From assembly GCF_016862215.1 (NCBI RefSeq), contig NZ_BOMN01000022.1, positions 62,001-126,000 on the forward strand: a stretch of 64,000 bases of DNA. Direction: 5' to 3'. How positions within the stretch are numbered: position 1 is the stretch's first letter; the number at the start of each line of letters is the position of its first letter. Below, piece after piece: positions 25,520 to 34,417 of this stretch. This stretch comes from Winogradskya humida. Its GTDB lineage: Bacteria > Actinomycetota > Actinomycetes > Mycobacteriales > Micromonosporaceae. The notes under the pieces are model-generated. The model did no database searches. It had not been told where the DNA came from and was given only the letters and a program-made list of their open reading frames with translations. Made by a program: the position numbers and the translations under genes.

Positions 25520-26896
25520 ATGGCAATCGAGACCACCGCTCCGGCCAGGCGGGACCGCACGCACTTCCTCTATCTGGCGGTGATCGCTGCCGTCCTGCTC
25601 GGCATCGCCGTCGGATTCCTCTTCCCCGACTTCGCCAAAGAGCTCAAGCCGATCGGCACGGGCTTCGTCAACTTGATCAAAATGATGATCGCCCCGGTCA
25701 TCTTCTGCACGATCGTCCTGGGCGTCGGCTCGATCCGCCAGGCCGCCCGGGTCGGCAAGGTCGGCGGGCTCGCGCTCGGCTACTTCCTGCTGATGTCCAC
25801 GGTGGCGCTGGCGATCGGCCTGGTCGTCGGCAACATCATCCACCCCGGCTCGGGCCTGCACCTCACCCCCGACGCGGCGGCGGCCGGCCAGAAGGCCGTC
25901 GGCACCACGGGCGGCGAGGGCACGGCCGACTTCCTGCTCGGCATCATCCCCACCACCCTCGTGTCGTCCCTGACCGAGGGATCGGTCCTGCAGGCACTGT
26001 TGGTCGCGCTTCTCGTGGGCTTCGCCATCCAGGCCCTGGGTACGCGTGGAGAAGCCGTCCTTCACGCCGTCGGCACGTTCCAGCGTCTCGTCTTCAAGGT
26101 CCTGTCCATGATCATGTGGCTGGCCCCGATCGGCGCGTTCGGCGCGATCGCGGCGGTGGTCGGCGAGACGGGCATCGACGCCCTCAAGAGCCTCGCGCAG
26201 ATCATGCTGGGCTTCTACCTCACCTGCGCGATCTTCGTCTTCGTCATCCTGGGCACGCTGCTCTGGCTGGTCGCCCGGATCAACCTGTTCGGGCTGCTGC
26301 GCTATCTCGGCCGCGAGTTCCTGCTGATCCTGTCGACCTCCTCCTCGGAATCGGCGCTGCCCCGCGTCATCGCCAAGATGGAACACTTCGGCGTCAGCAA
26401 ACCGGTCGTCGGCATCACGATCCCGACCGGCTACTCCTTCAACCTGGACGGCACGGCCATCTACCTGACGATGGCCTCACTCTTCATCGCCCAGGCCATG
26501 GACAAGCCACTCTCCATCGGCGAGCAGATCTCCCTGCTCCTATTCATGATCATCGCCTCCAAGGGCGCCGCCGGCGTCACCGGAGCGGGCCTCGCCACCC
26601 TCGCCGGCGGCCTCCAGAGCCACCGCCCCGAACTCCTCGACGGCGTAGGCCTCATCGTCGGCATCGACCGCTTCATGTCCGAAGCCCGAGCCCTCACCAA
26701 CTTCGCCGGCAACGCCGTCGCCACCGTCCTCATCGGCACCTGGACCGGCGAATTCGACCGCGACCGCGCCCACCGCGTCATGAGCGGCCAGGAACCCTTC
26801 GACGAATCCACCATGGTCGACGAGGACCACCCCGACCCCACCCCGGCCCCGGCCACTGCCGCCTCCACCTCCACATCCACCGACAAGCCCGTCTGA
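25520..26896 (+). CDS. dctA: C4-dicarboxylate:cation symporter, DAACS (DctA/GltP) family
   Basis: A 458-residue integral membrane carrier with about eight transmembrane helices and two re-entrant loops. The serine-rich loop STSSSESALPRV and the substrate/cation-site region PTGYSFNLDGTAIYL are diagnostic of the family. The C-terminus is an unusual Pro/Ala/Thr/Ser-rich tail. It would import succinate, fumarate or malate, possibly aspartate. The divergently placed CitA/DcuS-type system two genes away is its likely regulator. A GC-rich hairpin follows. DctA rather than GltP is inferred from context and is less certain. Confidence 0.87.
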   Translation: MAIETTAPARRDRTHFLYLAVIAAVLLGIAVGFLFPDFAKELKPIGTGFVNLIKMMIAPVIFCTIVLGVGSIRQAARVGKVGGLALGYFLLMSTVALAIGLVVGNIIHPGSGLHLTPDAAAAGQKAVGTTGGEGTADFLLGIIPTTLVSSLTEGSVLQALLVALLVGFAIQALGTRGEAVLHAVGTFQRLVFKVLSMIMWLAPIGAFGAIAAVVGETGIDALKSLAQIMLGFYLTCAIFVFVILGTLLWLVARINLFGLLRYLGREFLLILSTSSSESALPRVIAKMEHFGVSKPVVGITIPTGYSFNLDGTAIYLTMASLFIAQAMDKPLSIGEQISLLLFMIIASKGAAGVTGAGLATLAGGLQSHRPELLDGVGLIVGIDRFMSEARALTNFAGNAVATVLIGTWTGEFDRDRAHRVMSGQEPFDESTMVDEDHPDPTPAPATAASTSTSTDKPV

Positions 26897-26901
26897 GACC
26901 A

Positions 26902-26944
26902 CCACCCCGCCGCGCGTTCCCAACGCCCCCGCGCGGCGGGGTGG
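26902..26944 (+). terminator. GC-rich hairpin after the dicarboxylate carrier gene
   Basis: CCACCCCGCCGCGCG (26902-26916) is complementary to CGCGCGGCGGGGTGG (26930-26944). It is a 15-bp stem with a 13-nt loop and no T-run, 5 bp after the stop. Confidence 0.75.
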
Positions 26945-27149
26945 GCCCCTCAGCGGATCGACCGGCGATCCTCTGCGCGGTGCTCACCCTCACCGCAACC
27001 TGAGGGGCGTCTCCTCGTCCGTGATGCGCTGGGACATTCCAATACAGTGAGGTCATATGCGGCGTGCCGGTACGTTGTGACCCGCAGCCTCACCTGGGGT
27101 GACGGACCCGGCGGCGCCGGATAATCTTCCTGGAACCCGGGAGGAACCG

Positions 27150-27785
27150 ATGGCCGAAACGACACGACTGCGGGCCGACGCTCAGCGCAACCGCGACCAG
27201 ATCGTGGCCGTGGCGCGGGTCGTGTTCGCCGAGATCGGGCCGGGGGCGCCGATGGACGAGATCGCGCGGCGGGCCGGGGTCGGGGTCGGGACCCTTTACC
27301 GGCGGTTCCCTGACCGGGGGTCGTTGCTGCGGGCCGTGGCGCTGGAGAGTCTCTCGGCGATTCTGGCCGACGCGCACGCCGCCATCGGTGAGGAGCCGAC
27401 CGCCTGGGACGCCCTGGCGCGGATCGTCCGCCGGGCCGTCGGCCTGCGGTTCAGCACGCACATGACCATGATGGACGAGCACACGCGGCGGGCCTTCAAG
27501 GAGGCGCCCGACTTCCGGCAGACCCGTGCCGCGGTGATCAGCGTGGTCGAGCAGCTGGTCGAGCGGGCCCAGGCCGAGGGTTCGATGCGGTCCGACGTCG
27601 GTGCCGGTGATGTCTTCGCGGTGGTGTCGTTCCTGCTCAAGCCGCCGCCGAGCCGGTCCGTGGAGCTCTCCGACCTGCTGATGCGGCGCTGCCTGGGACT
27701 GATCCTCGACGGCCTGCACTCCGGCGGGCGGAGCGTGCTTCCCGGCGAGCCGGTCAGCGTCGCCGATCTCCACCTGGATTCCTGA
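27150..27785 (+). CDS. TetR-family regulator of the P450 cluster
   Basis: A 211-residue repressor with HTH DEIARRAGVGVGTLYRRFPDRGSLL and a C-terminal domain of the SACE_7040-like type common in actinobacteria. ATG 27150 follows GGGAGGAACCG, an ideal ribosome-binding site; an upstream GTG at 27099 is less likely. It is codirectional with the P450 gene 110 bp downstream. That gap contains two inverted repeats, which are candidate operators. Confidence 0.88.
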   Translation: MAETTRLRADAQRNRDQIVAVARVVFAEIGPGAPMDEIARRAGVGVGTLYRRFPDRGSLLRAVALESLSAILADAHAAIGEEPTAWDALARIVRRAVGLRFSTHMTMMDEHTRRAFKEAPDFRQTRAAVISVVEQLVERAQAEGSMRSDVGAGDVFAVVSFLLKPPPSRSVELSDLLMRRCLGLILDGLHSGGRSVLPGEPVSVADLHLDS

Positions 27786-27802
27786 GAACCTTCATCGTCG
27801 AG

Positions 27803-27865
27803 TATGGACGAATGTCCGTATTGGGGGTTACTGTCGGCGGGGAAACGGAAGGTTTTATTCCGTTT
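27803..27865. promoter_or_regulatory. inverted repeats in the P450 promoter region
   Basis: TATGGAC-GAAT-GTCCGTA (27803-27820, imperfect) and AAACGGAA with TTCCGTTT (27843-27865, perfect 8-bp arms) lie in an AT-richer segment before the P450 gene. They are plausible sites for the upstream TetR. Confidence 0.5.
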
Positions 27866-27895
27866 GTAATCGATCTTCAGCGATGGAGGCCCTCG

Positions 27896-29086
27896 ATGAC
27901 CGCTCCCGCCCTGCAGACCACCCGCCAATGCCCGTACGCGCCCCCGGAGGAGCACACCCGCATCCGGGACACCGACTCCGGGATCTCCCAGGTCACCCTG
28001 CCCAGCGGCCAGATCGCCTGGGCCCTGAGCCGGCTCGAGCACATCCGGGCCATGCTCACGGACCCGCGGTTCAGCTCCGACCGCCGGGATCCGAACTTCC
28101 CCCGGTTCACCCGCGAACAGCCCTCCTTCGACATCATGCGCCGGTCGATCATCCAGATGGATCCGCCCGAGCACGGTCCCGCTCGCAAGGCAGTGGTCGG
28201 CGAGTTCACCGTGCGCCGCATGGCCGGCCTGCGCCCGCGCATCCAGGAGATCGTCGACGAGCACATCGACGCGATGCTGGCCGGGCCGCGCCCCGCCGAC
28301 CTCGTCCAGGCGCTCTCCCTGCCGGTGCCGTCCCTGGTCATCTGCGAGCAGCTCGGCGTGCCGTACCACGACCATGATTTCTTTCAGGTCCGCAGTTCCG
28401 CCCTGCTGAGCCGTGCCACGACGGCCGAGGGCAGGAGGCAGTCGGTCACGGAGCTGCGCGACTACCTCAAGGACCTGATCGCCAAGAAGGCCGCCGAGCC
28501 GACCGACGACCTGCTGGGCCGTCAGCTCGCCCAGGGCAACGACCCCGAGGACGTCCTGTCGCTGGCCTTCCTGCTGCTGATCGCCGGGCACGAGACGACT
28601 GCCAACATGATCTCGCTCGGCGTCGTGACGCTGCTGGAGCGCCCGGAGGAACTGGCGGCACTGCGTGAGGATCCGGCGCGTACGCTGCCCGCGATCGAGG
28701 AACTGCTGAGGGTCTACACCATCGCGGAGTTCGCCAACTCCCGCGTCGCCGTCGAGGACGTGGAGATCGGCGGCGTGACCATCCGCGCCGGCGACCCCGT
28801 CCTGGCAATGAGCAACGCGGCGAACCACGACCCCTTGGCCTTCGACGATGCGGACGAGATCAAGCTCGACCGGGGCGCCCGCAACCACGTCGCCTTCGGC
28901 TTCGGCATCCACCAGTGCCTCGGGCAGAACCTGGCCCGGATGGAGCTGCAGATCGTCTTCGACACGCTCTTCCGCCGGATCCCGTCGCTGCGGCTGGCCA
29001 CGCCCGCCGACAAGCTGGCGTACAAGGACGATGTCCTGATCTATGGCATCCACGAGGTGCCCGTGACGTGGGATGACCCGGCATGA
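27896..29086 (+). CDS. cytochrome P450
   Basis: A 396-residue soluble bacterial P450. The I-helix is LLIAGHETTANM (oxygen-binding Thr), the K-helix ExxR is ELLR, and the heme-binding loop is FGFGIHQCLGQ with Cys341. Length and motifs resemble the CYP105 and related actinomycete groups that oxidise xenobiotics or secondary metabolites; the substrate is unknown. ATG 27896 has GGAGG 7 nt upstream. Its TGA overlaps the ferredoxin ATG (ATGA), so the electron donor is coupled to it. Confidence 0.93.
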   Translation: MTAPALQTTRQCPYAPPEEHTRIRDTDSGISQVTLPSGQIAWALSRLEHIRAMLTDPRFSSDRRDPNFPRFTREQPSFDIMRRSIIQMDPPEHGPARKAVVGEFTVRRMAGLRPRIQEIVDEHIDAMLAGPRPADLVQALSLPVPSLVICEQLGVPYHDHDFFQVRSSALLSRATTAEGRRQSVTELRDYLKDLIAKKAAEPTDDLLGRQLAQGNDPEDVLSLAFLLLIAGHETTANMISLGVVTLLERPEELAALREDPARTLPAIEELLRVYTIAEFANSRVAVEDVEIGGVTIRAGDPVLAMSNAANHDPLAFDDADEIKLDRGARNHVAFGFGIHQCLGQNLARMELQIVFDTLFRRIPSLRLATPADKLAYKDDVLIYGIHEVPVTWDDPA

Positions 29087-29283
29087 CCGCGATCGTGGCG
29101 GATGTCGGCCGCTGCGTCGGAGCGGGCCAGTGCGTCCTGACCGACCCCGACGCGTTCGACCAGAGCGAGGAGGACGGCACGGTCATCGTTCTCCAGGACA
29201 GCCCATCGGATAACGAGGCGCTGAAACGTGCCCAGGTCGCCGTCGACATCTGCCCGAGCCGCGCCCTGTCCCTGACGCAGTAG
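29083..29283 (+). CDS. [3Fe-4S]-type ferredoxin
   Basis: A 66-residue electron carrier. The cysteine pattern C11, C17 and C57-P, with Ala/Gly residues in place of the fourth ligand (RCVGAGQCV), is typical of the single-cluster [3Fe-4S] ferredoxins paired with P450s. It is translationally coupled to the P450 gene and should pass electrons to it. No ferredoxin reductase is seen nearby. Confidence 0.92.
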   Translation: MTAIVADVGRCVGAGQCVLTDPDAFDQSEEDGTVIVLQDSPSDNEALKRAQVAVDICPSRALSLTQ

Positions 29284-29406
29284 CCGTCCGCCCGGCCACT
29301 GTGGCTTTTGCCCGCTCTCATCGGCGGCCAGGATCAACGCGGCAGCAGAACGTCACGTCCGATCACCGCCAGACATGCGATACCCCGGCGCCGCAGGATT
29401 TGCGTC

Positions 29407-30150
29407 ATGAGCAACGCACTTGAGGGCAAGGCAGCGCTGGTCACCGGTGGAAGCCGGGGTATCGGGGCGGCGGTGGCGGTGCGGCTGGCCCGGGACGGCG
29501 CCGACGTGATGCTGACGTACCGCGAGGACACCGCGAGCGCGGACGCGGTCGCGGAGCAGATCCGCGCCATGGGCCGCCGGGCCGTGGTGACGCAGGCCGA
29601 CAGCGGTGATCCGGGGGCCGTGGTCGCCGCCGTGAACCGGGCCGCCGGCGAGTTCGGCCGGCTCGACATCGTGGTGAACAACGCGGGGGCGTTCCTGCTC
29701 GGCGCGCTGGAAGAACTGAGTCTGGAACAGTTCGAGCGGACCGTCGCGGTGAACGTCCGGGCGCCGTTCGTGGCGTCGCAGGCGGCGGTCCGCTATCTGC
29801 CCGCCGGTGGGCGGATCATCACCATCGGCAGCAACGTGGCCGAGCGAACGGTCTTCCCGGGCTTCAGTTTGTACGCGACGAGCAAGGCCGCCCTCGCCGG
29901 AATGACCAAGGCCCTCGGCCGTGAGCTCGGCCCCCGCGCCATCACCGTCAACCTGGTCAACCCCGGCCCCACCGACACGGACGCCAACCCCGCCCACGGC
30001 CCGGACGCCGCGGCCATCAGCGGTCTCACCGCCCTCGGCCACTACGCCGACCCGGCTGACATCGCGGCAACCGTGGCATTCCTCGCCGGCCCGGAAGCCC
30101 GCTACATCACCGGCGCCACCGTCAACGTCGACGGCGGCTTCACCATCTGA
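29407..30150 (+). CDS. SDR-family oxidoreductase
   Basis: A 247-residue classical short-chain dehydrogenase. It has TGGSRGIG near residues 14-21, NNAG, catalytic Tyr-Lys in YATSK, and the ending ITGATVNVDGGFTI. It resembles 3-oxoacyl-ACP-reductase-like SDRs. It follows the ferredoxin gene by 123 bp on the same strand and could act on the P450 product, but this is inference. The 198 bp after it hold a duplicated CGCCCGGGAAAGCG and no gene. Confidence 0.88.
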   Translation: MSNALEGKAALVTGGSRGIGAAVAVRLARDGADVMLTYREDTASADAVAEQIRAMGRRAVVTQADSGDPGAVVAAVNRAAGEFGRLDIVVNNAGAFLLGALEELSLEQFERTVAVNVRAPFVASQAAVRYLPAGGRIITIGSNVAERTVFPGFSLYATSKAALAGMTKALGRELGPRAITVNLVNPGPTDTDANPAHGPDAAAISGLTALGHYADPADIAATVAFLAGPEARYITGATVNVDGGFTI

Positions 30151-30348
30151 TGCCCTCGCCCCGTCCCCGGCGGCCCGATCACCCAACCCACCCAGGGGGA
30201 CGGCAGTCCGCCCCAATCAGCCGCCGCCCGCCCGGGAAAGCGCTCGCCCGGGAAAGCGGCCGCCGGCTCAAATCAGTGCAGACCCGCCCGGAAGCGCCGC
30301 GGTCCGCCGGCCCGGGGATAGCGGAGGCCGGGCGGGCCCCCACAGTCG

Positions 30349-32514
30349 TTACGGCAGGAAGTCGGAGAGGGTGGGCTGGTCGCCGTTGGTGTGGGCGGTC
30401 AGGAGGGCGGCGAAGCGGTCGGCGGGCATGATGGTCAGGCCGAGCTCTTCGGCCTTGGCCGCCTTGGTGCCGGCGCCGTCGCCGACCACGACGAGGGCGG
30501 TGCGTTTGGAGACCGAGCCGGAGGATTTGCCGCCGAGGTGTTCGACGGCCTCGTTGCCCTCGTTGCGCGTCAGGCCCGGGACCGAGCCGGTGACCACGAC
30601 GGTCATCGGGGTGCCGTCCTCGTTCTGCAACGGCAGGCGGGGCCCGGCTGCCGCAGCGCGGGCTCCGTCCTCGGAAGCAGCGGCGGCTGCTGCGGCGGCG
30701 ACTCGCTCTGCGTAGGGGGTGACGCCGGGCTCGGTCGTGGTGACACCACGGGCGATCAGCTTGTCGATCACCGGGCCGAGGTCGACGAGCTCGGCGTGGA
30801 TCGTCGCGGCCCGTTCGGGGCCGACCGCTTCGACCTCCTGGAGCTGCTCGACGGTTGCGGCGCGCAGGGCCTGCATCGAGGCGAAGTGGCGGGCGAGGCG
30901 GCGGGACATGGAGCGGCCGGTCATCCGGACGCCGAGGCCGGTCAGGACGCGGGACAGGGGCTGGGTGCGGCTGGCGTCGATGGCCGTGACCAGTTTTGTC
31001 GCGGAGGTGCGGCCCAGGCGGTCGAGCTGCTCCAGGGTTTCGACGTCCAGGTCGTAGAGGTCCGCGGGGTCGGTGACGTGGCCGGCGGCGACCAGGCCAC
31101 GGATCACCTTGTCGCCGAGGCCCTCGATGTCCATGGAGTCGCGGGCGGTGAAGTAGGCGAGGGACTCGACGGCGCCGCAGGCCCGGCCCTGCACGCAGCG
31201 CCAGCGTTTCTGCGACCGGTCGATGTCACCGCCGCAGCGGGGGCAGACCTCGGGCGGGGTGAACGGCTCGGCGCCGTCGGGCCGCTCGTCGAGCTTGGCG
31301 CCGGTGATCTCTGGGATGACCTCGCCGGCGCGGCGCACGAAGACGGTGTCGCCGACGCGGACGTCGCGACGCACGAGATCGTCGAAGTTGTGCAGGGTGG
31401 CCGAGGTGACCACGACGCCGCCCACCTGGACCGGCTCGAGGACCGCGACCGGGGTGATCACGCCGGTCCGCCCGACCTGGACCTCGATGCCCAGCAGCTT
31501 GCCGGTGCGGGTGTCGGCGGGGAACTTGTGCGCGATCGCCCAGCGCGGCGCCCGGCTGGACGAGCCCGCGGCGTCCCGGTCGGCCGGGTCGTCGGCCTTG
31601 ATCACGGCGCCGTCGATGTCGAAGCCGAGCGTGCCCCGGGCGGCGCCGAGCGCGGCGATGGCGGCCAGCAGCTCGTCAACCGTCGAGCACAGGGGCATGC
31701 CGGTGGGCGAACCCGCGGTCGTTGCCACACCGAGCTCCGCGACGGCCGCCATCGCCGCCGAGTGGAAGAGACCCTCGCCACCCGGCAGGTCGTGCACGCC
31801 GTACGCGAGGAAAGACAGCGGCGCCACATACGCCCGGTCCTGCGCCCGCAACGTCCCCGCGGCGGCGTTGCGCGGGTTGGCGAACGGCTGCCCGCCGTGC
31901 GCGGTGCGCAGCTCGTTGGCCTCGGCGAAGTCGGCGTCGGTCATGAAGACCTCGCCGCGTACCTCGACGGTCACCGCCCGGGCCAGCTCCCCGGGCAGCC
32001 CGGCCACCGCCGCGGCCTGACCCGTCACGTCCTCCCCGGCCCGCCCGTCACCGCGCGTGGCGACCTGCACCAGCCGCCCGTCGACGTACCGGGCCGCGAT
32101 CGCCATGCCGTCGATCTTCGGCTCGACCGTGTAACCCCGCGCGGGCCGGCCCAGCACCCGCTCGAGCCGCGCGGCCCAGGCGTGTAGCTCGTCGGCGTCG
32201 AACACGTTGGCCAGGCTCAGCATCGGCGTGCTGTGCTCGACGTCCCCGCCGGCCACCGCCCCGGCGGCGACCACCTCGGTAGGGGAGCCGGCGACGGTCC
32301 ACCCGGGCTCGGCCACCTCGGTCGCGGCCACCCGCGCCAGCAGCGCGTCATAGGTCGCGTCATCCATCGCGAGATCCTCGCCCGCGTAGTACGACGCGGC
32401 CGCCGCCCGGATCTCAGCGATCGCGGCGTGATACTCCTCGGCGCCCGTGAACGGCGCGGCATGCGCGGCATCGACGACGGGAGAGACCGCCGGGGTGGTC
32501 GTGGACATGCGCAC
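30349..32514 (-). CDS. ligA: NAD-dependent DNA ligase
   Basis: A 721-residue ligase that seals nicks in DNA using NAD+. The adenylation domain has the active lysine in EPKIDG (Lys133) and GFDIDGAVIK. The OB fold, a four-Cys zinc finger (CPRCGG...CVQGRACG), the helix-hairpin-helix region and a C-terminal BRCT domain (about 640-715) follow. It is longer than typical LigA because of an Ala-rich linker (about residues 607-640) before BRCT. GTG 32514 has GAGGA 5 nt upstream; ATG 32508 is also possible. It could be the housekeeping enzyme or a paralogue. Confidence 0.93.
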   Translation of the reverse strand: MRMSTTTPAVSPVVDAAHAAPFTGAEEYHAAIAEIRAAAASYYAGEDLAMDDATYDALLARVAATEVAEPGWTVAGSPTEVVAAGAVAGGDVEHSTPMLSLANVFDADELHAWAARLERVLGRPARGYTVEPKIDGMAIAARYVDGRLVQVATRGDGRAGEDVTGQAAAVAGLPGELARAVTVEVRGEVFMTDADFAEANELRTAHGGQPFANPRNAAAGTLRAQDRAYVAPLSFLAYGVHDLPGGEGLFHSAAMAAVAELGVATTAGSPTGMPLCSTVDELLAAIAALGAARGTLGFDIDGAVIKADDPADRDAAGSSSRAPRWAIAHKFPADTRTGKLLGIEVQVGRTGVITPVAVLEPVQVGGVVVTSATLHNFDDLVRRDVRVGDTVFVRRAGEVIPEITGAKLDERPDGAEPFTPPEVCPRCGGDIDRSQKRWRCVQGRACGAVESLAYFTARDSMDIEGLGDKVIRGLVAAGHVTDPADLYDLDVETLEQLDRLGRTSATKLVTAIDASRTQPLSRVLTGLGVRMTGRSMSRRLARHFASMQALRAATVEQLQEVEAVGPERAATIHAELVDLGPVIDKLIARGVTTTEPGVTPYAERVAAAAAAAASEDGARAAAAGPRLPLQNEDGTPMTVVVTGSVPGLTRNEGNEAVEHLGGKSSGSVSKRTALVVVGDGAGTKAAKAEELGLTIMPADRFAALLTAHTNGDQPTLSDFLP

Positions 32515-32572
32515 TCGTTTCCTCGATCTTGCGGGACCTGTCCTTCATACGCCACGGGTACGACAAAAGTGC

Positions 32573-33124
32573 TCAGCGCCGCCAGATCCGGGCCCACCGC
32601 GCGTCCGCGTCCGGGCCGGCGTGGCAGGTGCGGGGCCCGCCCGGCTGCACGCCGCACACGGCACACGCCCAGCCCGGCCGGCTGTTCACCGTCCCGCACG
32701 CCACGCAGCGCCCGTCCGAGCCCGCCCCCGCGCCGAGGATCCTTCGCACCACCGTCGCGAGCGATGCCGTGGGATGACGCTCGGGATCAGGGCAGTAAGC
32801 GATCGCGTACCCGTCCGGCGGATTCCAGGACCGGGGGACGCGCCGGCCGGAGGCTTTCTCCAGGCGTCGTTCCTGCTCGTACGCCAACCGCACGGCAAGC
32901 ATCACGTCCCGCCCCTCGCTCAACTCGTCGACCGCGCGCTCCAGGGAGACGGGATCGTCCTCGAGGCGCCGCGGGATCCGGGCCGACACGACGAGGTGAT
33001 GCCACGTGGCGCGGAATCCGTACGGTGCGAAATGCAACGCGCACTCCCGCAACGCGTGCAGCCTCCGAACGGGCGGCAGCTCGCGGTCGCGTACCCGTCG
33101 GGCCTGTGAGGGAAAGCTGGTCAC
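32573..33124 (-). CDS. hypothetical protein with C-terminal zinc ribbon
   Basis: A 183-residue protein I do not recognise. Its C-terminal third has a four-cysteine zinc-ribbon pattern, CVACGTVNSRPGWACAVCG. The N-terminal part is Arg-rich, with a helical VSLERAVDELSEGRDVMLAVRLAYEQERRLEK. There is no signal peptide or membrane segment. The GTG start at 33124 lacks a clear ribosome-binding site, so the true start may lie further in. It is 58 bp upstream of ligA on the same strand. No function is proposed. Confidence 0.55.
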   Translation of the reverse strand: MTSFPSQARRVRDRELPPVRRLHALRECALHFAPYGFRATWHHLVVSARIPRRLEDDPVSLERAVDELSEGRDVMLAVRLAYEQERRLEKASGRRVPRSWNPPDGYAIAYCPDPERHPTASLATVVRRILGAGAGSDGRCVACGTVNSRPGWACAVCGVQPGGPRTCHAGPDADARWARIWRR

Positions 33125-33282
33125 TGCGCAACGGTGCCCCGGATCCTCCCCCGTCGCCAGCGGATTCCGCTCGACGCCGACGTCATGGCCAGGAGTGTGG
33201 TCCGCGTCCTGCCGGGACCGGCCCCACCCGTGGGACCATCCGATGGTTGCGGGCCATCGCCCGCTAGGGGGGGATGGGTGCT

Positions 33283-33822
33283 GTGAAGCTGCATGACGCG
33301 ATCACCGGGCGGCTGCGAGAGTTCATCGACGCGCAGCCGATGTTCTTCGTCGCGACCGCGCCGGCCGGGGCGGAGGGGCACGTCAACGTCTCTCCCAAGG
33401 GGATGACCGGGACGTTCGTGGTGCTGGACGAGCACCGGGTGGCGTACCTCGATTATCACGGTAGTGGGGCCGAGACGATCGCGCACCTGCGGGAGAACGG
33501 CCGGATAACGATCATGTTCTGTGCCTTCCAGGGCGCGCCGAACATCGTCCGGCTGTACGGCACCGGCCGCGTGGAAGAGGCCACCGCCGAGAAGCTGGCC
33601 CTGTTCCCGGAGTCGCCGGACACGCATGCCGTGCGGGCGGTCATCGAGATCGACGTGCACCGGATCAGCGACTCGTGCGGCTATTCCGTGCCGCTCATGT
33701 CCTACGAGGGTGACCGGGACACGCTCCTGCGCTGGAGCGAGCGCAAGAGCGACGACGACCTCGCCGAATACCGCCGCAAGAAGAACAGCACCAGCATCGA
33801 CGGCCTCCCGGCGATGCGATGA
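33283..33822 (+). CDS. pyridoxamine 5'-phosphate oxidase-family (FMN-binding split barrel) protein
   Basis: A 179-residue flavin-binding protein. The family pattern is clear: FIDAQPMFFVATAP, HVNVSPKGMTGTFVVLD, then YLDYHGSGAETIAHLRENGRITIMFCAF. The last motif is typical of the larger actinobacterial PNPOx-like group of unknown substrate. A run of seven G residues (33267-33273) is well placed for GTG 33283 but abuts ATG 33274, so I prefer the GTG. The C-terminal 35 residues are charged (RWSERKSDDDLAEYRRKKN). Confidence 0.82.
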   Translation: MKLHDAITGRLREFIDAQPMFFVATAPAGAEGHVNVSPKGMTGTFVVLDEHRVAYLDYHGSGAETIAHLRENGRITIMFCAFQGAPNIVRLYGTGRVEEATAEKLALFPESPDTHAVRAVIEIDVHRISDSCGYSVPLMSYEGDRDTLLRWSERKSDDDLAEYRRKKNSTSIDGLPAMR

Positions 33823-33922
33823 GGCTTCAGACCTGATACGAACAAGTTCTGTGCCTAGCGTTGCATCTTCTGCGGCTGCCCGTTGCGTCTATGGAGTGGG
33901 GAGTCTGTGACGGGGGTCAGGT

Positions 33923-34417
33923 GTGACGTTCGAGGAGTTCGTGGCCGGGTATGGCCGCTCTCTGGTGCGCTTGGCGTACGTGCTGAGCGGTGATCATCAG
34001 CTTGCCGAGGACCTGACCCAGACCGTGCTGGCCGACGCGTACCGGCATTGGCGCAAGGTGCGGGTGGCTCGCAGTCCTGAGGCGTACGTCCGCCGGATGC
34101 TGGTCAATGCTCATCTGAGCTGGCAGCGCCGGCGGTCGGCGACCGAGCGTCCCACCGATCTGCGTGCGGCCACCGGAGCAGCGGTGGACGATCCGGGCGA
34201 GGTGATCGCCGCCCGGGATCAGATGCGGGTCCTGCTGGCAGGGCTGGCTCCCCGGGCGCGGACGGTCCTTGTCCTGCGGTTCTATGCCGATCTTGACGAT
34301 GCGGCGATCGCCGAGGCGATGGGTGTCAACGAGAGTTCGGTACGGGCGACCGCGTCCCGTGCCCTGGCGAGCCTGCGGGGGCCCGCCACCGTCGATGCAC
34401 GGGAGGAAAGCCGATGA
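33923..34417 (+). CDS. SigE-family ECF RNA polymerase sigma factor
   Basis: A 164-residue group 4 sigma factor. Region 2 is LAEDLTQTVLADAYRHWRKV and region 4 has the HTH DLDDAAIAEAMGVNESSVRATASRALASLR. The opening FEEFVAGYGRSLVRLAYVLSGD is typical of the actinobacterial SigE-family subgroup (SACE-type SigE, not E. coli RpoE). GTG 33923 is preceded by GGGGGTCAGG. The stop overlaps the ATG of a membrane protein gene, which probably encodes its regulator. Confidence 0.9.
   Translation: MTFEEFVAGYGRSLVRLAYVLSGDHQLAEDLTQTVLADAYRHWRKVRVARSPEAYVRRMLVNAHLSWQRRRSATERPTDLRAATGAAVDDPGEVIAARDQMRVLLAGLAPRARTVLVLRFYADLDDAAIAEAMGVNESSVRATASRALASLRGPATVDAREESR

Noticed and set aside
26902..26944. Regulatory palindrome before the 27150 tetR gene
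   Set aside because: The GC-rich stem with a 13-nt loop lies right after the carrier stop and fits a terminator better than an operator.
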